DNA from: Shewanella psychropiezotolerans
GTDB taxonomy: Bacteria; Pseudomonadota; Gammaproteobacteria; Enterobacterales; Shewanellaceae
Direction: 5' to 3'
Length of the DNA: 64,000 nt
NCBI RefSeq assembly: GCF_007197555.1
Contig: NZ_CP041614.1
Span: forward strand, 1,914,001-1,978,000
Part shown: piece by piece, positions 47,756 to 55,112 of the stretch
How the letters are laid out: each line of letters opens with the position of its first letter
How positions within the stretch are numbered: the stretch's first letter is position 1
Notes under the pieces: generated by a model
The model's input: the letters and a program-made list of their open reading frames with translations, nothing else
What the model was told of the DNA's origin: nothing
The model's database searches: none
Program-made: the position numbers and the translations under genes

Positions 47756-47917
47756 TGTCTGAATTTTCACATATTCCCTCAAAAACCTCATTTTATTAAT
47801 TTTTGCTAGTGTAAGTTAGGATTTCCCACTGTAATTGGATTTATGGGTAAGTGGAATATTGATAGCTTGCCACAGACTTCATATGTTATTGATTAATAAT
47901 GGCTGGCTCGATTTTTC
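47756..47917 (+). repeat. 160-bp repeat, right copy
   Basis: Direct copy of 41021-41180 (shared segments include TTTTCACATATTCCCTC and GCCACAGACTTCATATG). It lies 58 bp past the transposase relic. Confidence 0.88.
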
Positions 47918-47963
47918 CGATTTTTCATTGGCTCGATTTTTCAGAGCAAGACACAAAAACAAA

Positions 47964-47992
47964 AAAGGCGAATGCATGAAGCACTCGCCTTT
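47964..47992 (-). terminator. Terminator of the FliB-like gene
   Basis: On the minus strand AAAGGCGA...TCGCCTTT with inner GTGC/GCAT pairing is followed by TTTGTTTTT. It lies 28 bp past the gene end. Confidence 0.85.
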
Positions 47993-48019
47993 CCATATTT
48001 AACTCTTAACTTATCTTGA

Positions 48020-49200
48020 TTAAACCCCTGTTTTTAACAGGCTTATGATCCCTGCTACGCTGGAAAAATTAAACTTCTCCATCATGGCTGTGGCGCCTTT
48101 AATGAAGGTTGGTTTATGCTGGCGTACCACATGATAAACTTGAAAGCAGAGGTGTATATCACTCTCCGATAGGCCATTATTCTTATGGGCAATCACAGCT
48201 AAATAGCAGCGCAACATAAAGCAGTCCAATACCAGTAATCTAAACGCAGACTGAGGTGCGTCACCTAAGGTAAGCGGAAAATATTCATGGTAAATATAGT
48301 AGAGAATATAGCGTTTAAAGATATCGCCATGCTCCTCTAACGCAGGTGATGCGATGGTATTCCATGCATGGTTTATCTTATCGATATCCACGGTTTTGTC
48401 GTCATTAAGCAAGGTACTGATAGCATCATTAACGGTCTTAAATCTTTCACCATCACGCCTTGGATGTACATCGATAAACATACCATGAATGGTTGCGAAA
48501 GCTTGCACCTGATGCTTATCAGCATATGCTAAGGTTTTATATTGCTCTTGCAGTACACCTTTCTCTGCCAACAACATCAGTTGCTCTAAACGAATATCTA
48601 ACTGATCCGCGTCAACCTCATTTCCCCAGACCTTATCGGCAGTATTAATTAATAAACCGATCGCAAGCAGAGCTTGCTGCCAACTAAGGTGCTCATTGAG
48701 TAACAGATCGATGCTGTTATCGTAAGTTTTACTGGCCCAAAGAGGACTTGTACTTAAAAGGTTCTTTAAACCACTCTCTTTACGTTCAAACATAAAGGCA
48801 TCGGGACTAAATAGGATCAGCCTTGCCGCCTCTGGGCAGGATAAATAGAGAGATTGATATTTATCCCCCTCTTTGACTAAGCTGGTTCTGGATAGGTTTT
48901 ACAGGTATCGCTTAGGGTATCTTCACCGGCTAAAGAGTGGATTTTACACAGTCGATTGACATCGAGGAAAGGGCATGCCCCATCTGAATCGGCACGAATT
49001 ATCGCCCACTTATCATCACTTCGTTTAATTTTTTTCATGGCTGTTTTAGCCAATGTTTTCAAATCTCGATGAGCCACTGTTTTTTTATAGCTTTGCTTAT
49101 CAATATAGATATTCCAACCGATACAGCAGCTATCTTCACAATCTGGGCCTATACAGCTAAAATCACTGACATATTTAGGGGTAACAATTCCGCTAGCCAT
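48020..49200 (-). CDS. fliB: FliB-like lysine-N-methylase, frameshifted
   Basis: A FliB-family protein, about 393 residues when repaired; known members methylate lysines of flagellin. N-terminal cysteines (CIGPDCEDSCCIGW, CPFLDVNRLCKIH and DTCKTYP) suggest an iron-sulfur cluster. The frame stops after CKTYPEPA. Adding one base at 48890-48891 gives CKTYPRTSLVKEGDKYQSLY, then LSCPEAARL, the family's conserved run, and joins the frame ending at 48020. No flagellin gene is nearby. The break may be sequencing error or decay. Confidence 0.82.
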
Positions 49201-49313
49201 TATCTTTCCAAAGCATCATGAGATATAGATATAAAATAGCAAAGTCAGCGAGTTAGTCAAATAAGGAATTGAGGGGGTAGGAGTTAATAACTCTGGTTAC
49301 TTTAACTGTTTAT

Positions 49314-49360
49314 ATCAAAATAACGAAGACACCCAAGATTGTCAGATGAAGATCCCTTGC
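49314..49360. repeat. Partial MITE-like element (copy C)
   Basis: AAATAACGAAGACACCCAA, then GTCAGATGAAGATCC, equals the left half of the elements at 49791 and 53145. It abuts the IS30-type relic at 49367, which suggests that the small elements are IS-derived. Confidence 0.6.
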
Positions 49361-49366
49361 CCTGGT

Positions 49367-49482
49367 TCAAAGTAGAAGTGCACCACTCATTTCAGTATAG
49401 ATTTCAAAAGGTGTCTTGTAATTAAGACACTTTCTTGGCCTCGAATCAAGTGCATGAAAAAGACTAGCAGCTATTCGAAGTG
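49367..49482 (-). pseudogene. C-terminal relic of an IS30-family transposase
   Basis: On the minus strand this reads ...LFHALDSRPRKCLNYKTPFE, then IYTEMSGALLL and a stop at 49367. LxxRPRKxLxYKTPxE is the hallmark end of IS30 transposases. Nothing upstream matches, so only about 35 codons survive. Confidence 0.75.
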
Positions 49483-49628
49483 GATAAGAGTAATAATATT
49501 AAAGATAAGCAGATCTTTAATAAGTGTTTATCTAGATTAAACATATAATTTTCTCCACAATTATCCAATCAATGAATAGTTGATATGAATCGTATTAACA
49601 ATCAATTTAAAACGTTGACTGAACTTTA

Positions 49629-49671
49629 TACTGGAATGCTATTGTTTAGATTAAATATTAGCATTCCAGTA
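49629..49671. repeat. 13-bp perfect inverted repeat
   Basis: TACTGGAATGCTA (49629-49641) pairs with 49659-49671 around a 17-base AT-rich loop, in the 49201-50140 gap. No gene adjoins it on either side; it may be an element end or a weak terminator. Confidence 0.5.
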
Positions 49672-49753
49672 CAGAAGGTAATTATCAATAAAAGTTGTTT
49701 TTTTTTAGATTCTAGGCGGGGAAAGAAATGAAGTAACGAAGGGGAATAAGATC

Positions 49754-49873
49754 GTCAATAAAATAACGAAGACATCTAAGAGTGTCAATAAAATAACGAA
49801 GATACTCAATATTGTCAGATCAAGGTCCTTTTAGCCATTTTTCTTAGAATAATAATGAGTGTCTTGGTTATAG
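49754..49873. repeat. Tandem 30-bp repeat running into a MITE-like element (copy A)
   Basis: GTCAATAAAATAACGAAGA occurs at 49754 and again at 49784. From 49791 an ~80-bp element has terminal inverted repeats AAGATACTCA (49799-49808) and TGAGTGTCTT (49856-49865). Its core (AGATCAAGGTCC and TTAGCCATTTTTCTTAGA) matches copy B at 53145. Confidence 0.7.
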
Positions 49874-50140
49874 TTTTAATCTCTATTTCGAAGGCTAGAA
49901 GATTCCATTTTGAATCTAATTTCATAGAAGAGTGTGTTGATTGTTTATAACGGTCTGGTGTTTCGTAAGAGGTAAGTTATTCAAACCATGTTGCATTTTT
50001 TGTTTTGAGTTTTTATTTTAAGTAGAGCTTTTAAAAAATCTGTTTGTTTTTTGTAAAGTTCATCCGTTTCTTATTGCTTTATCGATAATTATTTAAGAGA
50101 ATACCATTCGTATATCAATTAAAATGGAATTTTAAATATA

Positions 50141-50707
50141 ATGAAACATTGTATAATATTAGCCGCACTCATCACTTCTCAAACTGTTTGTGCTACAGAG
50201 TTGGATTTTGTTTACCCCTCTAATGGAGAAGATATCGATAAATCAATTTTAGTGCAGTGTACTGTGGATGAAAGTACGTTATTTTCAGGCGAAGATTTGG
50301 AGAGAGCGATAAGGTTTAATATCCCGGAGCTGTTAGCAGGACTGGGTGATGGGAAACATGCTATAAGTTGTGATGTGACCAAGCAAGGTCGAAGTGAAGT
50401 CTATTCTATTGATTTTACAGCTATAAAGTTTAAGCGAGGCGAGTTTGGTAGCCAGGCTCCCATCTACTATAACTCCTACGGTTATGGCCTTGACCTAAAT
50501 AGTAGAAGATCGGATTGTTACCTACCATCTGAATTGATTTTCGATGAAGAGTGTCTTGCACAATATTATGGTAGTGGTCAATATTATTTAAAAGGAATGA
50601 GTGGTCCAACAGATGTGCAGTGGCATTACCATGACTACCTGACGAGTGTCGGTATATTCATAGAAGCTAATCCAAAATTCAATCTGAATATATCTTCTGT
50701 TAAATAA
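50141..50707 (+). CDS. Secreted hypothetical protein
   Basis: A 188-residue protein with a clear signal peptide (MKHCIILAALITSQTVCA, cut before TELDF). I do not recognise the mature part. It has four cysteines (near residues 41, 76, 127 and 137) that could make two disulfides, and a tyrosine/glycine-rich middle (YYNSYGYGLDL and YYGSGQYYLKG). It lies upstream of the exotoxin gene in the same direction, separated by 428 bp. Whether it takes part in toxin function is unknown. Confidence 0.6.
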   Translation: MKHCIILAALITSQTVCATELDFVYPSNGEDIDKSILVQCTVDESTLFSGEDLERAIRFNIPELLAGLGDGKHAISCDVTKQGRSEVYSIDFTAIKFKRGEFGSQAPIYYNSYGYGLDLNSRRSDCYLPSELIFDEECLAQYYGSGQYYLKGMSGPTDVQWHYHDYLTSVGIFIEANPKFNLNISSVK

Positions 50708-51135
50708 AGTTATTTAAGCTTTGGCATTCGAATAAATTTATATCGACTCTATTAAATATTCTCAGGTGTACGGCCATGTTGTCTATTAATCTTGTGCATT
50801 CATTAAACTTAATTAAGTTGCAGGTTTGTTAATGGGGCGTGGGTAAGTGTCTGCTTGTACACTAAAATAATAGAGAGGCGCGGCTAATATTGATGTGATC
50901 GTAATAATAACTATTATTAGCCAAGTTAATGGTGTTTTTTGTGGAGATTTTTTATGTCAGCTCCCAAATAATCCAATGAAATATTTAATTTTATTCAGCA
51001 GGAGAGGATGTTACTGCTAACAATGAAAGTTGGACAGACCTTTTATATGAAAGCCCATCGCTTCGTTTTTAGGTACTGACTTAATAAGGCTCAATGGTAT
51101 CACTTTGACGTTGATTTAATTAAAAGGATTTCTTT
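50708..51135. other. 428-bp AT-rich gap before the exotoxin gene
   Basis: No gene or RNA recognised. The start region of the toxin has AAAAGGATTTCTTT before its ATG. I see no clear Fur or other named operator here. Confidence 0.4.
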
Positions 51136-53093
51136 ATGATAAAAACACGATATCTCTGCTTGAGTGTTACGATTAGCTCACTGTTTCTCGCAATAACTAG
51201 CGTAAATGCAACGGATCTGCGTGGCTTAGAACCACAGATAACCTCAGCAGCTCAAGTCAATGAAGCATTCGATCTATGGCAAGAATGTGCTACTCACTGC
51301 CAACTCGATTTAAGCCAAGGTATTAGATCAAGTGAATTGGATCTGACTCCCTTATTTGAAACCAGTAATGAAGAAGGCATACTGCACTACTCTATGCTAC
51401 TGGGAGAAGGTAATGAGGGGCTCAAACTTGCTATCGATAATGCTCTGACACTACATACTACTCATTCAACGATTAATTTTACCAGTGAGACGGCGGAATC
51501 CGGTCCTCGCAGTTACTCATATATTCGTAAGGGAGAAAATAATTGGTCTCTAAACTGGCTTGTTCCCGTTGGTGATGATGCTCCAGCCAGCATTAAAATA
51601 TTCTTCCTTGAACAGGACGCCGTAGGCCTGAACAGATATATATCTCCCATCTACAGTATAGAGGTGAGTAACAACCTGTTAAATAGTTTGGCGCATAAAT
51701 CCACGTTTTATATTAGGGCTTTCGACAATAACCAAACATTGTCAATGGTCAATATCAGCAGTGCCGGAGTGAGCTATGTGGCAGCGCCGCAGCAGCACCA
51801 TCGACAGAAACGCTGGAGTGAATGGCACACAGGTAAATTACTCTGCTTCCTTGACCCTTTCGATGCGTTCTACAATTACGTGACTCAACACACCTGTAAT
51901 CCTGATGACACGTGGGAAGGGCAAATTTATCGCGTGTTGGCAGGTAATCCAGCGATCCTGGATACAACCGCTCCCTCAACGACACCGGCCGTTATCAGTC
52001 ATCGAATCCATTTCGATAGAGGTAACAGCCTAGCATCCTTAACTGCCCATCAGGTATGCGGTATTCCTCTTGAATCTCTAGCTCGTACCCGCCATCCCAG
52101 AGGTTGGGAAGAACTCAATAATTGTGGTTATCCGGTACGTAACCTTGTCAGCCTCTTTATATTGGCCCGACTATCATGGGACAGGGTAGAGCAAGTGATC
52201 CACAATGCTTTGACCAACCCGACTCCTGGTAATGCGCTGGATGATGCTATTCGAGAAGCACCAGAGAGAGCTAGGGTGACCCTGACCCTGGCAGCTGCGC
52301 AGGTCAATCAATTTGATAATCAGGCCGCTGGCAATACGCCTGAACAAGCCCAAAGTGCTGACGTGGTGAGCCTATCCTGCTCTGCAGGTGCGCTTCATTG
52401 TAGTGCGCCAGCCGACAGTGCCAACGCGTTACTCGAACGAGAACACCCCAATGGTGCAAACTTTCTAGGAGCGGGGGAGGCGGTAAGCTTTACCACGAGG
52501 GGAACCAGAAACTGGTCTTCAGCACGCTTGAATCATGCACATCAGCAACTGATCGCGCGAGGGTATGTTTTTGTGGGCTATCACGGCAGCTCTTTGGAAG
52601 GTGCTCAAAGCATTGTTTTCGGGGGATCAGAACCAGAACACAGGCACTGGATGATGTATGGCAAGGCTTGTATATATCAGGTGACCCTGCCGTCGCCTAT
52701 GGATATGCGCAAGATCAAGAGCCTGACTCGCGTGGCCGGATCCGCAATGGCACTATGTTGAGAGTCTATGTACCAGGCACTGCCACAGCATACCTCTATG
52801 AAACGCCTCTGACTCTGGCCGATCCTGAAGCTGTCGATGCTGTAGGTCACCTGATTGGCCACCCACTTCCCTTACAAACGGAAGCCATCACTGGCCCCGA
52901 AGAAGCAGGCGGGCGCCCGGAAACCATTCTCGGCTGGGAACTGGCTGAACAGGCTGTAGCAATCCCCTCCACGATACCGACAGATCCGAGTAATATCGGC
53001 GGTGATCTCGACCCATCGAGTATTCCTGATGAGGAAAGTGATATCAGTGCATTACCAGACAATGTCACTAAACCTCATCACGACGAATTATAG
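51136..53093 (+). CDS. Exotoxin A/cholix-family ADP-ribosyltransferase toxin, frameshifted
   Basis: A homologue of Pseudomonas exotoxin A across all domains, about 652 residues when repaired. The signal peptide ends near VNATD. Receptor-binding domain I follows (FDLWQECATHC and NWLVPVGDDAP), then the furin-type site RHPR-GW (cleavage after R322) and translocation domain II. The catalytic domain has YVFVGYHGS (H483), YISGDPAVAYGYAQDQEPD and AITGPEEAGG with the catalytic glutamate. It ends HHDEL, an ER-retrieval signal. The known family ADP-ribosylates diphthamide on eukaryotic elongation factor 2. One base is missing at 52648-52649; adding it gives HLDDVWQGLYISGDP. The first frame stops at 52761. 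Confidence 0.9.
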
Positions 53094-53099
53094 GAGTCG

Positions 53100-53139
53100 T
53101 CGGATAAGCGATGCCTGAAAACAGGCACCGTTTATCCGA
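53100..53139 (+). terminator. Two-step hairpin after the exotoxin gene
   Basis: TCGGATAA (53100-53107) pairs with TTATCCGA (53132-53139), and inner TGCCTG pairs with CAGGCA around AAAA. It starts 7 bases after the stop but no U-tract follows. Confidence 0.6.
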
Positions 53140-53144
53140 TAAAA

Positions 53145-53223
53145 ATCACTAAGACACCCAAAATTTTCGGATGAAGATCCTATTGGCCATCTTCCTTAGA
53201 GCAAGAATGGGTGTCTTGGTTAT
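53145..53223. repeat. MITE-like element (copy B)
   Basis: An ~80-bp element with perfect 10-bp terminal inverted repeats AAGACACCCA (53151-53160) and TGGGTGTCTT (53208-53217). Its core is shared with copy A (49791-49873). Copies A and B thus bracket the hypothetical gene and the exotoxin. Confidence 0.75.
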
Positions 53224-53270
53224 ATCTTGGTTATAGTTATATTGAAAAATCTAATCAACTGGCTCTTAAT

Positions 53271-54134
53271 CTACAAGGAAACCAAAAATACGCTGCTCTG
53301 GGCTATGGGCAGCCAGATCATCAGTTTTGCCAGTAGGTCGCTAGTGCTGATGCCGCAAGCTATCGCGGTCATCTGTACGGCTTTTTGCACGGATATAGCC
53401 TCGCTGCAGTGGGTTAAGAACGAAAATTGCCAATCATCCAATTCAGTTGTGGTTACTCGGTAATCGACTCGGGTTAGTGCAAGCAGGCTCTTTTCTGGCT
53501 GCGGCAGGGTATAGTCCTCAGATTTTTCTACGCAATTCATTAACTCAAGGATCGGATAATCCAGCTTAAGAAGCCTAAGGCAGGGGGGTGTTTGCAACAT
53601 GATTACCCCTTGTAAAAAAGCCAGTTCATATCCCATTTTTGAAGCGACGATATCGGTGTTATTTTCCAAACCTTTCGCCAATAACACTTCTGCATATGCC
53701 CGTTCAAATTGAGCTATTTGCGCGGGCAAGGCGATAAAGGCTGCTTGCTCTGGGGCATGCAGGCCTTGTGGCTGGGTGTTTTTTAGAAAGTCACTGAAGT
53801 GCTCGCCCAGATAGTAGAGGCTCCAGTTCTCGGATGGCACAGTCACAATATAAGCTTTGGCGAATGTCTCAAAAAACTCGTCGCCCATATAGGCGCACAG
53901 TACCGAAAACTCGGACTTTAAACACTCAACCAAGCGCATCACATATCCAGCGGCATAGATGTCAAGTCGCCGGTAGGGCGATACGCTTTGCTGGGTTTTT
54001 ACTATTTGTTCGAGGTGCAGGTTGCCCGGGGTCGCTGCGGTCGCTAATTTTTCTCGCAGGCTGCCGCGAACCGTGAGGATGGTTTTCATCCACTGCTGGA
54101 TCTGCTGTAGAGAAGGCTGTTTCAAGTTGTTCAT
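53271..54134 (-). CDS. DUF2063 protein, MNIO partner (BufC-like)
   Basis: A 287-residue protein. Its N-terminal ~100 residues match the DUF2063 putative DNA-binding domain (QQWMKTILT..., VSPYRRLDIYAAGYVMRLVE, ALCAYMGDEFF-like segment). Such proteins are nearly always encoded beside DUF692 oxidases and are believed to present the substrate peptide rather than bind DNA. It is the last gene of the minus-strand operon, 18 bp after the DUF692 gene, with no clear terminator except the MITE region beyond. Confidence 0.82.
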   Translation of the reverse strand: MNNLKQPSLQQIQQWMKTILTVRGSLREKLATAATPGNLHLEQIVKTQQSVSPYRRLDIYAAGYVMRLVECLKSEFSVLCAYMGDEFFETFAKAYIVTVPSENWSLYYLGEHFSDFLKNTQPQGLHAPEQAAFIALPAQIAQFERAYAEVLLAKGLENNTDIVASKMGYELAFLQGVIMLQTPPCLRLLKLDYPILELMNCVEKSEDYTLPQPEKSLLALTRVDYRVTTTELDDWQFSFLTHCSEAISVQKAVQMTAIACGISTSDLLAKLMIWLPIAQSSVFLVSL

Positions 54135-54152
54135 GACACAAAGTCCTCCATA

Positions 54153-55094
54153 CTAAAAAACAACAGGGGTCGATAGGACGGGCGTGTCATCGGACTGCCT
54201 ATGAATTGGCACGTCTTGAATAGCCTCTCCAGCCAGCACCGCTTTCGCTTTATCCAGTTCGGCAACCAGTTCCGGGTAATCGGGTATATTGGCGTCCCAT
54301 TCCAGCAACGTAGCGACACCGCCTGTTAACTCCTGCGCCAGCTTGTATAAGCGCCAAACGTCGGTGGGGACCGGTTGGTCGTGGGTATCGATCAGGCAGT
54401 CACCGACATCCGTCGGGCCAGCAACATGGAGCTGGACGATATTTTGATGGGGCAGTCCTCGTACATACTCAGTCGCGTCAAAGCTGTGATTATGGGCGGA
54501 GACATAGACGTTATTCACATCAAGCAAGAGCCCGCAGTTGGTTTGTTCGACGAGTAACGCTAAAAATTCCCATTCAGACAATTCACTTTGGGAAAATTCC
54601 AGATAGGTAGAAGGGTTTTCGATAATGAGCGGGCGACGCAGAAAATCCTGTATCTCTCTAACGCGCCCAGCGACATGCATCAGGCTTTCTTCGTTAAGTG
54701 GCAAGGGGAGCAGGTCGTGAGTGTTAACCCCGGCAAATCCTGTCCAGCAGAGGTGATCGGATATCCACTCGGGTTGGACAACATCAGCCAACTCTTTTAG
54801 CTTGTGTAGATAAGTCCAATTGAGCGGATCAGTACTGCCGATGTTCATTGACACACCGTGCATCACCACCGGACGTTTAGAACGGATATGTTGGAGTACA
54901 TGACGTGCGTAGCCATGATTATCCATAAAATTTTCGCTGATGATTTCAAACCAATCAACGAGTGGATCGTCATTTTTCATCAGATAGGGGAAATGCTGTG
55001 GGCGTAAACCCACGCCAAAACCGAGATTTCTCAATCCAAGAGTTGAAGAGCCTTCCCCTGAAAGGCTCTGCATTGATTTAATATGGTTGCTCAA
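54153..55094 (-). CDS. DUF692 multinuclear non-heme iron oxidase (MNIO)
   Basis: A 313-residue TIM-barrel oxidase of the BufB/MbnB/TglH family, which modifies cysteines or other residues of peptides using a two- or three-iron centre. Conserved ligands are visible: GVGLRPQH, WFEIISENFMD, MHGVSMNIGS, WISDHLCWT, IENPSTYLEF, LLLDVNNVYVSAHNH, IVQLHVAG, DTHDQPV and LLEWDANIP. It lies 18 bp after the ferritin-like gene and 18 bp before the DUF2063 gene. The protein between it and the promoter has a Cys-rich C-terminal part and is the most likely substrate. Confidence 0.9.
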   Translation of the reverse strand: MSNHIKSMQSLSGEGSSTLGLRNLGFGVGLRPQHFPYLMKNDDPLVDWFEIISENFMDNHGYARHVLQHIRSKRPVVMHGVSMNIGSTDPLNWTYLHKLKELADVVQPEWISDHLCWTGFAGVNTHDLLPLPLNEESLMHVAGRVREIQDFLRRPLIIENPSTYLEFSQSELSEWEFLALLVEQTNCGLLLDVNNVYVSAHNHSFDATEYVRGLPHQNIVQLHVAGPTDVGDCLIDTHDQPVPTDVWRLYKLAQELTGGVATLLEWDANIPDYPELVAELDKAKAVLAGEAIQDVPIHRQSDDTPVLSTPVVF

Positions 55095-55112
55095 AGTAAA
55101 TGGCTTCCCTGA

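Noticed and set aside
53834..54076. Plus-strand 80-codon frame
   Set aside because: Shadow of the DUF2063 gene, which has family similarity and operon context.
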